From Sympetrum striolatum (Eukaryota > Arthropoda > Insecta > Odonata > Libellulidae): 64,000 nucleotides of DNA. The stretch lies in the NCBI GenBank assembly GCA_947579665.1, contig OX388349.1, forward strand, positions 72,420,841-72,484,840. The letters are read 5' to 3'. Of the stretch, positions 39,303-49,154 are shown in pieces. Positions within the stretch are counted from its first letter, which is position 1, and each line of letters begins with the position of its first letter. The notes below the pieces were generated by a model that did no database searches, was not told the origin of the DNA, and was given only the letters and a program-made list of their open reading frames with translations. The position numbers were made by a program, and so were the translations under genes.

Positions 39303-39839
39303 AACAGCGATAGTTCACTAATATTCTTTTATACCTTTTTCCTTTCGAATGTAATGGTTATTTTTCGTACTGATTTCAGCTTATATAGCTTTGACGTACA
39401 ATACAAATTTTTTTCGTAATCAGGTGATGATAATAATATTTTTTTAACAATGGAGACATTGTTTTGAACGAGAATTCTATCACGCGAAGAGCGAATCATA
39501 TACTCAAGACAAAATAATAACAGGATGGAAATTAATCGGGTACAAGTTAGTTAGAAACAATGGGAGAAATATGCGATTAGTTGGGAACTAACATATCTTT
39601 GCTCTTATAATCCATGATGATTTAAAAGTACAACTCAGATAGCTTGAATAATGCGTGAAACAGTAAACAATATCTTTCTTTCTCAGCAGCAATCATAGGT
39701 AATTTCTAATCCATACATCAAAATTAAAATCCATCTAAGTAGATTGAACTCTTAAAATCCTCAGTGAAAGGATTCAACGAAGATCCCATTATTTCACTTA
39801 CAAACGTACTCAGTGAATGCTCTTCTTTCGATTTTAATC
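39303..39839. other. AT-rich non-coding, nothing recognised
   Basis: No recognisable elements. Confidence 0.5.
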
Positions 39840-40400
39840 GCTCGTACTCAGGATCTTCCAAAAGAGGAGCGAGGAAAGGGGTAGAATGCTCGACATACGA
39901 GTCATCGGTGTGCGAAAAGCGGTTTGTTTCCCCTTTTCGCGAAGTGCATTCGCTCAGAAATACGCTTACGCAACGCTGCGGCTACTACAGAACGAGTCCG
40001 CACGCAGAGAAAACTCGGCCCTCTTTATAAGAAAAGATGGAGACATGATAAAGGGAGCGAGAGAGTGGGATCTTTTCATTCCGTCGTGGGCGTTCGCCGA
40101 GATTTAACGTTGCATACGCCTTCGATGGGCGGCTTCATTCAAGAAACTACGCTAAATGGGAAGATTGGACGGGATTGCGTTATGAGCGTGACAAACGTCG
40201 GCGGGGAAATAAAGATATGAGATGTTGTTGGCGAGATGAATAGACCGATAACGAGACGGAGATGAGTATCGGCAAATATCAAAAGGTGATTAAGATAAAG
40301 AATCGTCGGAGGGGTTACGGTTCGATGAACGTCGGGTGTGGTAAAAGATGAAATATATATATTTAACTTCTTCCATGAAAAATCTGGAAGCACGTTTCCT
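39840..40400. other. GC/CpG-richer segment
   Basis: Three plus-strand frames (39764-40030, 39886-40107 and 39924-40220) overlap, which argues against any one of them being coding. No protein family or regulatory motif was recognised. Confidence 0.35.
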
Positions 40401-41071
40401 CAATTAGAGTGAAGGAAAGAAAGGATGGATCTTCAATTTCTCCCAGACACGTGCAGATGTATTCTCAAATAGAATGACTTTATTTCCCAAGGTGTGAATC
40501 ATGGGCCTTAAGATATAAGGAAATTGAAAGACAAAGTCGTCTACATATAGGTGAAGCCGAAGAATAGAAAAAGAAAGTTGGAAGGAGGTATTAGAGAGCT
40601 AGAGATGGGGCAAGAGGAAATGGACAATGGAATAAGTAAAGCAATAACACGATTAATGACAACTATTTTTATTCATGAACAAATGTTATAATTCAGAAGT
40701 AAAATACTAAGAGGGAGGGGATATGTAATAACCGTGGAAAGATAGCGTAACCAAATTTTTATTCAAGCTCTTCCTCACATCCTAGGCAAATTTATAGTAC
40801 TACAAAGAAAAATAGGTTTAATTTCAAAAGCTTATCATTTGAAATGTGCTACAGGCTGTTCATCATCACAGCCATAAAATAATTAATATATGATAAAGCA
40901 ATATATACCCCTTCTTAGATAAAACAATAAATATCCCTCATTAGAGAAAATATATTATTCCTTGGAGAAATGTAGCTTTCCTTAATGACCTACTTTTAGT
41001 TTGCCGAAAATGTACTCCAGAAATATGAGTAAACATAAAAAAGAGTGGCAAAGAAAAGATATTCAAAATAT
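40401..41071. other. AT-rich non-coding, nothing recognised
   Basis: No recognisable elements. Confidence 0.5.
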
Positions 41072-41156
41072 AAAATAATAAGAATAAAACACTTTTATTT
41101 GGGCGAGGCTGAGATGAGACTAATATTCTTCGCTTTGATCCAATCCAAGCCTAACC
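41072..41156 (-). mobile_element. LINE-type retrotransposon 3' end (copy 2)
   Basis: The minus strand reads TTAGTCTCATCTCAGCCTCG, then CCCAAATAAAAGTG, then an ATT-rich tail (TTTTATTCTTATTATT). It matches the order of motifs in the copy at 16461-16530 and the copy at 57067-57135. The hairpin stem is decayed here. The minus-strand sequence further upstream (plus 41157-41500) shows no reverse-transcriptase remnant, so the copy is 5'-truncated. Confidence 0.6.
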
Positions 41157-41509
41157 TAAAAGCGCTGTCTTAAGAACTCATACACCATTTACAAATTCAG
41201 CTTCAAAAGAAAGCAAAAAAGTAGTCCGAGAAAAAGTTCAAGATCTTGAACCTGATTAAACAAACTAATAAAAATAAACAGACGTTTAAACGTAAACAGA
41301 AATTCTGAAACTCTCCACAGAAAAGCGCGGACTATCTCTTCACATAAACACGGCGATGCCAACGGGGAAAGAAATCAAGGCCAAATCTTTCGATAAAATA
41401 AAGCAAACAGAATAACCTAGTCCAACCCGGATACCATCAGCCACTGGGACCCAACCAGCCGAACAAATAATCCCGCGAAGAAATTCTCCTCTACCGAACT
41501 ATTTATATA
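41157..41509. other. non-coding, nothing recognised
   Basis: This interval could include more of the retroelement 3' UTR, but nothing is diagnostic. Confidence 0.4.
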
Positions 41510-42110
41510 TTATTTCCACACTGCGGCCGCTATGGGTGCCTTTCGGCCCAAATTGCTTTCGAGCGGCACCACTTCCGCTCCTTCGCATTGCTCAACTCCG
41601 CTAAACACTGGCAACTGACACACTCGCCCGAAGGTTAACGTAAAAGCGTATGCGGATTCGTCCCACATATAGCTCTGGAAACGGCTCAGGAAGGTGAAAA
41701 TCTCGTTAGGACGCAACTGAAAGCTGCCTCGGGGTATAAGGACCTCTCCCTACCCTTGACCCGTCATTTGCAAACAAAGAACGAAAGGAAAAGGCAGAGC
41801 CGATAATCCCGCTATTTTTGGAAATTCTAACGGCCGAGAGTCGCGACCAAGTGCGAAGATGAGGAAGCCGTAGATCACAAATTGTGTGATCGATTCGGTG
41901 CTGATTGTTCGAGAGGCACAAGGGATCCTCAGAAAAGGGTGCTCTGAGGCAACACTTGTTCACTCCGAAAGAGTAAACAACGGGTGGGATTCAGGGGAAT
42001 ATAAAACAGGAAACGATGGCTCCCGCCCTCCTGATATTTGGGATTCCTTTGATTTACGACGGCGCTTAAGCCACAACATTGTTTTAAACGCTCCTTAAGT
42101 GAGATATCGA
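41510..42110. other. GC/CpG-rich island
   Basis: It begins just after a TATTTATATATTATT stretch and includes a GCGGCCGC core at 41524-41531. Both strands have open frames (41510-41716 and 41706-41963 minus; 41886-42098 plus) without recognisable domains. This could be a promoter-like island; there is no transcription evidence in the sequence. Confidence 0.35.
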
Positions 42111-43269
42111 AGGAACCGAATCTTGAGAATATTGCTGCAGAGAAAGTTGACGCCATATCTTTGGTGGAGAGAAATCGACTTAAGCTAAACTATAATGCAA
42201 CACAGCTAAACAGTGGCTAACGATATAAAAAGTTTTTCACGACAACGTATTAGACGAGCACAAAGTTCTTTCGTAAAGGACCAGGAAGAATTGTGATAGC
42301 CAGGAAACTTTGGTATTGTTTACTTTTAAATTTTTTGGTTTCCTACATTTTAGAGGAAATTTGCAAATTAGTGCCCCCTTTATTAATTAAAAAACTTTCA
42401 AAAGTAAAAGCAAAGTTTTTTAATTCATTAACAAAAATTAATAAAAAAATAAGGTGCATTAATAAAAATAACATACAAATTCCACATCTAATCATATCGA
42501 AAAATAAGCGCCTCTAATGCAAACTAATCTTTCCTATTTTAAGGAATAAAATGGATGAAGATATTTTTTGCATAAAAATTAGAATTTTCAGAAAGATCAA
42601 TACGTTTAAGAAACAGTTTGTTTGCAAATGGATAGGGTGGTAACTACTGAATGAGATCCGAGCGCAGATTAACTTTCTTTGTTGGGAATTACCAGGAATA
42701 GTTGTCGATAAATCAAGAGAAAATATGAGGAAAAGCTTCTCATGGCTTCTCTCCTAGAATAAGCAGCAAGTTATATTATTCCTACAAAATAAACCCAGAA
42801 GTTCGCCAATCAAACATTTTCATCTCTTTTAGAAATATCCAGACTCAAGCATGGTTGAGCTAAAAACCACTCTTGTACAGGAACAAAATTATACGTTGGC
42901 TAATACTAATACAAAGAAAAAAGTTATAAAATTATAAATCGTTTCACTAGGCTACACATGACGAAAAATCATTTCCTGCTTTTTGTAAGGTTCCCGTATA
43001 AATAACTTTCCTCAACCGCATCGATATCTCGTACAGCAGCAACGCATTAATATTTTTTTCAGTTTTGAAAGGTAGGTTTCGCATAATCTCATCCATTCGC
43101 TGTATCGAGAATTACGGTCCTCAATTCCAGGTATACAGAGAAAAGGAGACAGCTCATTTTAGCGTAAAAGACTTCTTTCGGTAATCACTTCTCAAACATG
43201 ATCCGATACCTACCTTTGAGCATACGCCCTATCGTACGAAGAAACGTATTTAAATAACACGTGTACGAC
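42111..43269. other. AT-rich non-coding, nothing recognised
   Basis: The Lys/Ile/Asn-rich frame at 42293-42517 is typical of chance frames in AT-rich DNA. Confidence 0.5.
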
Positions 43270-43610
43270 AGAACCCAAACTACGTGACCAAACCCGTTCC
43301 GAACGTTTCGTCACGATTGGAAAAAAAAGAGAGCGACCAGATTGAAAAATCATTTCCTTCCAAGACCGGCATTAAAACATGTAAATCCGTACAAGTCACG
43401 GAATCGATTAATTCAAGCGCGATTACTTTCTCCATACGCCGCGTACTTCGGAGAGCAAAAAGCAATATATCTCTGCGATCGCAACGCCCACGCGCCCTCT
43501 CCTCTCCTTTAACCTCCGCCCCCGCCATTTCCCTTCATTTAGCGACACTCTCAAGTTGGCAACACAGCTACCGCGATAATCCTCCGCGGATCACGTTGTA
43601 GCCGCTAAAT
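43270..43610. other. GC-richer island with GTTGGCAAC word
   Basis: Frames are open on both strands over the same bases (43284-43601 plus; 43280-43528 minus). The palindromic word GTTGGCAAC at 43555-43563 recalls RFX half-sites and recurs in variant form in other islands. No gene was recognised. Confidence 0.3.
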
Positions 43611-44679
43611 ATACTTAAGACTAAAATTAGCAAGACAGTATAAGATTCAGTAATAGCCAATGTGAAAGATAAATTCTACAATTCAATGGGCAATATAAGT
43701 AAAATAAATATACGCTGGAAATGATGTAATGGTAATATCAATAACATGTTCACAATCCGTAATATTCATATCATACGCAACACAAAAGTGCACGTATTGG
43801 CGTTGAATTTAACGAATTTGAAGGAATAACCACCTAAAGCTTGTTTACAACAGATAATCAAATTTGATATAATAAAAATATGTTTGCACCTTCACTTGAG
43901 ACATAAATCCAGAGATTTAAGACAATTCAGTAAGCTGTAAAATATCATGGACTCGTATACATTAAGTTCATTGCTTCCATGAGAGCTACTGTAGCATGTT
44001 ACACAGCAAGTCACTTGCGTATGATATTTCCTAGAGTTTTTTTTAGATAGTTTACAATTTTTAGGATTGGCATTTTTATCAATTTTAAATGATTTCCATT
44101 ACATGGAAAAATTCAGCGGGTAATTTTTCATTGCCAAAGATTCGATAAACGGTAAAAGTTAGGGACAGCAGTATTTCTCCATACTCTTTGATCGAAAAAA
44201 TGAGCCTCTTACTTGAATTTTAATGAACTTCAATTAAATATAGCTTATGATTATTTTCGAATGATCTCTTAGATGAGTTCACTTTTTGGTGCGTACTCGA
44301 TTAAGTTATACAACTTAAACTAAACCTCAGTTTCAGTCAACTGGGACTAACTTTATTCGAATAATGAACTAACCCTTTAATAAACCCATTTTCAAATTAA
44401 CCACCAGTACATTTTTAGGATAAATATATCTGAAATATACAAATTGAAGCCACTGCTGGCCTTTTGCAATCGTACAATTTCTTAAGAGCAAGGAAATGGG
44501 AAGCGCGCGGTAATGAGATTTTAATGAATGCAGAAGAATACATGCAGCCAGAAAACAGGTTTCATATAAATACAGAATTTCTTCTTTAGCCAACTGTCAA
44601 AATTCAATAACTATATATCAATAATATAAAGATAATTAATAAAATCTTTCGCAGATATCAACAAGAGAAACAAATCAGA
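43611..44679. other. AT-rich non-coding, nothing recognised
   Basis: No recognisable elements. Confidence 0.5.
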
Positions 44680-45161
44680 GATGCCAACCCTTGCGGATGG
44701 AACATGCATGCGGCGGACACTCGGGGCAATATGTACCGCTAGCCACACGTTTCCTTGGCCTTCCTCTCACCTCTCCACGAATCTTTAGCAGGCACGCCCT
44801 CTCCGACACCCGAGATACACACGGTAGCACCAGCAGGGTTGCCAACCTTCCCAATTATCACGACGGGTGGAGTCACCCGCACGTCTTGTTTAAAAGGGTT
44901 AAGATTTGGTCTGAAATTTCACGAAGATTTTCAGCATGTGTCCGCAGGGGAGATGTTCAACAGACGGACGTTTACAAACGACGAGAGGGCGGTCGAAGCA
45001 ATGCGTTCTTCAATCATCAATGGAGATGATAAACATTGCAGTACAATCACGAATGGCAACAAGGACGTTGAACCAAACTAATACAGCGCAATGACTAGCT
45101 AAGCAAAATGCAGAACAGCAGCTAAAAGCTTGATCGCAAAGCAAAAATCCTCTAGGAGACC
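44680..45161. other. GC-richer island left of the hAT-type element
   Basis: Two overlapping plus-strand frames (44691-45029 and 44755-45081) have no recognisable domain. GTTGCCAAC occurs at 44838-44846 and a related ATGCCAACC at 44681-44689. The right edge abuts the target duplication of the hAT-type insertion. Confidence 0.3.
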
Positions 45162-45169
45162 ACCTACAG
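45162..45169. repeat. left target-site duplication of hAT-type element
   Basis: ACCTACAG immediately precedes the CAGGGG terminus. It matches GCCTACAG at 45792-45799 at 7 of 8 positions, and eight bases is the length expected for hAT transposases. Confidence 0.75.
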
Positions 45170-45791
45170 CAGGGGTACTCAACCTTTTTCGGAGCCCGGG
45201 CACCTAAGGGCGCTTCCGAGACTGAAGCGGGCACCACATAACATTTCCGTCCAGGGTGATATTCAGGCCATCCTTTGGCAATATTATCACTTTACCAGTT
45301 AACCGTTGGCCGTTTGAAAAAAACGCTCCATGGTAAATAAGATCGAAAATATTACCACGCATATAATTTCGTCACAACCTCACAATGTGAGAAAATCTTT
45401 ATCTCCGAAGAAGATTTGATTACGGGGAATGCACCTGGTATGAAGGTGTTCCCTGCGTGTGCACCTCTGCGTTCCGAAAAGCAGCAGTCCTTGATTACGA
45501 GGAGTTTGATACATTGATAAGCTGAGCCGAGCTGACGCATTCGCATAATGAACTGAATATGAGATAGATACGCTTCTTCTTAATCTGGGCCATCTGGACA
45601 TAAGAGGGGTAAAATGTTTACGAAACCCAAGATCAGGCCAACCAAGTTTCTGACCCCTTTCCCGCTGAGCCTCCACTCTCCCTGCTAGTGCAATCCCAAG
45701 TAGTACTGTTGTGGCAAATATAAAAATCTTTTTACCGAAGCTTGGCGGGCACTGTGCAAGGTCGCTTTGGGCACCAGGTTGAGTACCATGG
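45170..45791. mobile_element. non-autonomous hAT-type DNA transposon (about 622 bp)
   Basis: The left end CAGGGGTACTCAACCT (45170-45185) is a characteristic hAT terminus. The reverse complement of 45776-45791 (CCATGGTACTCAACCT) matches it at 13 of 16 bases, and all the mismatches are within the outer four bases of the right end. An 8-bp target duplication with one mismatch flanks both ends, as hAT enzymes produce. Subterminal words recur near each end (GGGCACC-type repeats; GCGGGCAC at about 45227 and 45746). The interior is too short for a transposase, and its minus-strand frames (45352-45546 and 45380-45676) do not resemble a hAT catalytic or dimerisation region. It therefore depended on a transposase in trans. 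The decayed right terminus suggests it is now immobile. Confidence 0.8.
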
Positions 45792-45799
45792 GCCTACAG
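45792..45799. repeat. right target-site duplication of hAT-type element
   Basis: GCCTACAG, a one-mismatch copy of the left flank. Confidence 0.75.
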
Positions 45800-46119
45800 G
45801 GTAAGGAAAGAGCCTCAATGTTATGGTCGATTGTGATTTTAAAGGAATGATTTCTTCAAAATTAACATTATTTTCATTATTAAGAGATTCAAACGATCAA
45901 TACTTGGACTTGGAATAAATAAATTTTCATAAAATGTCTCCCATTAGCTAATTAGCGATGGACGAAATACGTATTTTTATTTTCACTAGCAAGACTGATA
46001 ATGAATTCTCTTACTAGCATTACAGAAGTAGCCAATTTGGTGTGGTTTCCTAAGGTCGTCAAACAAGATTATTATTATTGCCTATTCAATTTCTATGTCC
46101 ATTCGATTAAGAATAGAAC
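45800..46119. other. AT-rich non-coding, nothing recognised
   Basis: No recognisable elements between the hAT-type insertion and the possible Penelope remnant. Confidence 0.5.
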
Positions 46120-46317
46120 TTGCAAAATTCAAATACTACTCAAATAGTAGCGTCGCATACCCATAATTGGTCTAAAATAGATAGAATCAATTGGGAAGTT
46201 CAGAGAAATCATAACAGAAATATCTCGAAATTGGATTTACTGGTATTATGCTCGGTTAAGTCTTTCACTGGACACTTGGAGATAGGGATTGACTCTCACG
46301 GTCCATATGAGAGCTAG
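46120..46317 (+). pseudogene. possible decayed Penelope-like C-terminal (GIY-YIG) fragment
   Basis: The frame contains ASHTHNWSKIDRINWE. This loosely recalls the H-x5-H-x-I-x-W/F-E pattern near the end of the GIY-YIG endonuclease domain of Penelope-like elements. It lies about 75 bp upstream of, and on the same strand as, a hammerhead-like motif (46394-46420), the order seen in those retroelements (end of ORF, then terminal repeat with ribozyme). The similarity is weak and partial, no reverse-transcriptase motif is present, and the frame starts at a non-ATG codon. It could well be chance. Confidence 0.2.
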
Positions 46318-46393
46318 GAGAGAGAAATAATAAAATTACTACAAGATTCCGCAAAACAATTTTGTTGGCCTGTTTAGACTATGTCAATTCATA

Positions 46394-46420
46394 CCTGAAG
46401 ATGACAAAAACGGTCGAAGT
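46394..46420 (+). mobile_element. Penelope-type hammerhead-like motif (plus strand, decayed)
   Basis: The order CCTGAAGATGAC, spacer, GGTCGAAG reproduces the hammerhead core words CUGANGA (with N = A), a short stem II (GAC/GUC) and a GAA run. The residue after GAA is G rather than A, and no cleavage triplet follows in place, so it is probably inactive. A GAAACCG word lies at 46436-46442. Motifs of this kind are found in the terminal repeats of Penelope-like retroelements. It faces the minus-strand motif at 46580-46618. Confidence 0.45.
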
Positions 46421-46579
46421 AAAATTTGATTTGTAGAAACCGCTAAGTATTTTTATTCCTTTCTCTATTGCCTTCCATAAAGCTATGTCACATCAATTAT
46501 ATTATTAGGTAAGAGAGTTTCTATTTGGAAAAATTAAACACAATGTATTCAATTACACAACTTTTTAATTCCACCACAC
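46421..46579. other. AT-rich spacer between facing hammerhead-like motifs
   Basis: No coding remnant. It probably contains the flanking parts of two Penelope-type terminal repeats in opposite orientation, but boundaries cannot be drawn. Confidence 0.3.
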
Positions 46580-46618
46580 ACACGACCGGTTTCGACTAAT
46601 CATAGTCATCATCAGGTG
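46580..46618 (-). ncRNA. Penelope-type hammerhead-ribozyme-like motif (best preserved copy)
   Basis: On the minus strand, CTGATGA (CUGANGA core, N = U) is followed by one extra T, a 5-bp stem II (GACTA/TAGTC, loop TGAT), GAAA, then CCGGTC with a GTC cleavage-type triplet. A partial stem I can be drawn between CAC just before the core and GTG just after the triplet, with a further CCTT/GGAA (with its GU/internal-loop interruption) beyond. Stem III would be only about two base pairs, as known for Penelope-associated hammerheads, which are thought to act as dimers. The unpaired T before stem II departs from the canonical core, so activity is uncertain. Only short motifs support this. Confidence 0.5.
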
Positions 46619-46849
46619 AGGAAAGCAGAGGGACAAGCTTATATATGCATAGTTTCTATTTGATTCAAATCCTATTTTATCATTCGTATCTTTCTCATAA
46701 GATCTATATGAGATACTACTACCCTTCCCCAAAGCAGTTTCCTAGATTATACGTTTCCAGAAGTTTAGCAGGTTCGCTCAGTAATTTTAAATTTGCAATC
46801 CGTCCCTGTACGAGATTTCAACCGTTTTCCAGAAAATTGTCAACATCGT
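46619..46849. other. non-coding, possibly part of the Penelope-type element
   Basis: On the minus strand this lies upstream of the hammerhead-like motif. I could not find reverse-transcriptase or endonuclease motifs. Confidence 0.35.
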
Positions 46850-47345
46850 TATCTACAGGGGGCCCACGATCGGGCACATAGAGCACCAACGCGGCATCTA
46901 TAATTAACAATGAAGGCTCAAAATGATGCTCCATCAAAAGGCAAAATGTGCGGGATAATTTGACCTTGCAGCGGCAGAACAAAAGAGATGATCAATTCAC
47001 CCAAACTTCCACGCACCGATCCGACATAATCACTCCGAAAGGCAGATGAAAGAACGACCGCGCCCGCCGGCATGCAAATATCAGCCCCGCACCCGGGTGC
47101 GCCTGGAACGCGTGCGTTTGATCTTCCGCTCCCGAGGCATCCATCACCAGTCGATTGCACCTGAGCGCGGCTCCCGGAGGGTAATTGCACCGATAGCGTC
47201 ATTCTCTGCATCCCCCCTGCACCCGACGGCATCCCGCATAAAGGGCGGAAATCGGCAAACGGCCAGGCGCCGTGGGTGCGGGGGGTGAATTCCGTGGCAT
47301 TGCGAGCCGCTCTTTTTTTTCAAAGGGCACCCCACGGGGGGATGC
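46850..47345. other. GC/CpG-rich island
   Basis: Strongly GC-rich compared with its surroundings, with frames open on both strands over the same region (46918-47232 and 47144-47335 minus; 47046-47288 plus). No protein family was recognised. Confidence 0.35.
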
Positions 47346-47544
47346 AGTTTACGAAACCGGGGAAGTGCGTAGAAATGTGCGGCGAAGTACCTTGGTACAA
47401 TATGTGGAGCGTAAAAATGCGGGCGAATTGGTGCAGAAGTACCTTAAGCCGCAATATTTCATTGTCTACATTTCCTGCAGTGTAGGGAGTATCGGCAAAG
47501 TAATAAACCCTGAAAGAATAAGTTTCATGATGCATTAAAAAATC
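47346..47544. other. non-coding, nothing recognised
   Basis: This may include the 5' part of the SINE that follows, but no A-box is convincing. Confidence 0.4.
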
Positions 47545-47610
47545 TGCCCGGTAAGTGGGAGATCCTGGTTCGAGTCCCGGCTGAGGCAAACTTTTTATCC
47601 ATCAATTCTT
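47545..47610 (+). mobile_element. tRNA-derived SINE fragment (B-box and 3' T-rich end)
   Basis: TGCCCGGTAAGTGGGAGATC leads into GGTTCGAGTCC (47567-47577), a B-box match, then CCGGCTGAGGCAAACTTTTT. The T-arm is well preserved, with GGAGATCCTGG before it. The arrangement parallels the right half of the 31.5-kb fold-back (GGAGACCTGG, B-box, then CAATTTTTCAC). On the minus strand the same bases read PGLEPGSPTYRAD in one frame, a phrase typical of spurious translations across arthropod tRNA-SINEs. No A-box or second half was found, so this is a partial copy. Confidence 0.6.
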
Positions 47611-48031
47611 CTCTTCATGATGAATAGTATAATAATGAGTGAATAATTATAAAATGAATATAGAGATTCTTGGTGAATCATATTAGAAGACTTCAATGTC
47701 TAATTCCAACACATGAGGGTCTTACCATTAATTGCTTCTGGCACAAATTTGTGGTAGGACTCAAAAATGCAAAAAAAGTCATAACTTTCACCCGTTTCAT
47801 ATCATGATGACGAGAAGCGTAGGAACTATACTCTTGATGTCGACATGAAGCGCTGCCGTGATAAGAAAAAAAAGAAATACCTTGAATCATCTCTTCAGAT
47901 AAATAACCAGCTGTCACGTCTATTTCGTATAACTTTAATGATAATAATAATTTCAATAATAATGAGGAAGAGAGGTTGATAAAAATAAACATGATAAAAA
48001 TGTAGTTTGCATTTTTTCTACATATAAAACA
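47611..48031. other. AT-rich non-coding, nothing recognised
   Basis: A short AAT/ATAATA-rich patch lies at 47938-47965, without clear retroelement sequence next to it. Confidence 0.45.
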
Positions 48032-48177
48032 ATTTCGTTACAAATAGGAATGAGAGGCGGATATATCTCTCAAATAAAAGAAATATTAGTAAGCTTTGTA
48101 AAAGATTTCGTTACAAACAGGAATAAGAGGCGGATGTATCTCTCAAATAAAAGAAATATTAGTACGCTTTGTAAAAG
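48032..48177. repeat. 73-bp tandem duplication
   Basis: Copies at 48032-48104 and 48105-48177 differ at about four positions (roughly 95% identity by eye). Both start ATTTCGTTACAAA and end GCTTTGTAAAAG. The unit is not a multiple of three, so the open frame across it is not conserved coding repetition. A single duplication event best explains it. Confidence 0.9.
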
Positions 48178-48756
48178 AATGCTGTTTTCAGATTCCACTA
48201 TTGCAAGCATTTGTTACAAAACGAATGTTATTCAAATTTTTAACCCCGCGATTTTCAATTTCTACACCAGGATACAAACATCGTTCTTCTCGAAAATTTG
48301 AAGCAAATTACATGAATGATCTTTCAATGAATGAGAAAATATTTAATTTTAATACAGGATAATAACTTCAAAATTATTTAACTTCATTTCTTGGATACTT
48401 ATTGATGGAAGGATGAATCTTCCATCCATTGTGATAAATCAGAATCCGAAAATTTTAACGATCCTGTTTCATTGGACCGACTTTGGAGGATAATCCAGTT
48501 GGTTAGTTAGCAGACTAAAAGAAACTGAACAGTAGAACTACGTCGTAAACTATTTTCGAGAAAAAATTTTAAACCTCTCATTTCCTGTATCTAACACGGT
48601 TAGATAATCAAGAGATGAAATGTTTTCCTCGTATCAGATAAGGAAGACGCCTTCAAACCTCTACAACTTATTTTTTTTTCAAAAGCTAGATATTTTTGTG
48701 ATTCATAAATCGATTCTAGAAGAATATTATAAACTAAAAAAATTTAAATTTTGTGA
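48178..48756. other. AT-rich non-coding, nothing recognised
   Basis: Its right part could belong to the LINE relic that follows, but stops are dense and no motif is preserved. Confidence 0.45.
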
Positions 48757-48956
48757 AATTATTCAACTGTCAATGTATGTATGTTAAATGGAAGAAGTTT
48801 TGAAGTGATGGCATTAAAAGTGTATAACAATCTACCTGCTCTATCAAAAACAATAAAATGGTACATTTCTGTAAAAAATTAAAGAAATATCTTCTAACAA
48901 AGTCATATTATAGTGTTAATGAATTTTTAAAAGAGGGGAACCAGAATATATTGTAG
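48757..48956 (+). pseudogene. LINE reverse transcriptase carboxyl-terminal remnant
   Basis: One frame reads NGRSFEVMALKVYNNLPALS and runs to a stop at 48880-48882. After a frameshift, a second frame from 48876 gives KLKKYLLTKSYYSVNEFLKE and ends at a TAG at 48954-48956. The pair of motifs, K-x-YN-x-LP followed by FK/LKK-x-LL-x4-YSVxEFL, is the usual extreme C-terminus of Jockey/CR1-like non-LTR retrotransposon polyproteins. No upstream reverse-transcriptase core motif (such as the YxDD box) is present, so only the last 60 or so codons survive. The frameshift shows it is not functional. The exact clade is open. Confidence 0.7.
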
Positions 48957-49154
48957 AGATGAAATAAGTTTGTGAAAATTGGTTAAGAGCAATTCTTTTG
49001 CTGTATCATTACTCTAATATATGTTATAACGCGATTATAATGTAAAATTTGACTGTGTTGTGTTGATTTGATTGATTGAATATTATTGACATGTCCTATA
49101 CATGCATATGTATGTCGTTGGATAAATAAAAATTATTATTATTTTTAAAATAAA
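48757..49154 (+). mobile_element. 5'-truncated LINE 3' end with UTR and tail
   Basis: The coding remnant (to 48956) is followed by an AT-rich 3' UTR of about 165 bp. The element ends in an A-rich/ATT tail at about 49122-49154 (GATAAATAAAAATTATTATT and following). Truncation at the 5' end and a simple-repeat tail are the normal products of target-primed reverse transcription. I could not identify a target duplication. The orientation is opposite to the three other LINE 3' ends in the window, and the terminal sequence is different, so it is another family. Confidence 0.65.

Noticed and set aside
45380..45676. Minus-strand frame inside the hAT-type element as a transposase remnant
   Set aside because: None of the three minus-strand frames shows a hAT catalytic or C-terminal dimerisation pattern I could defend.
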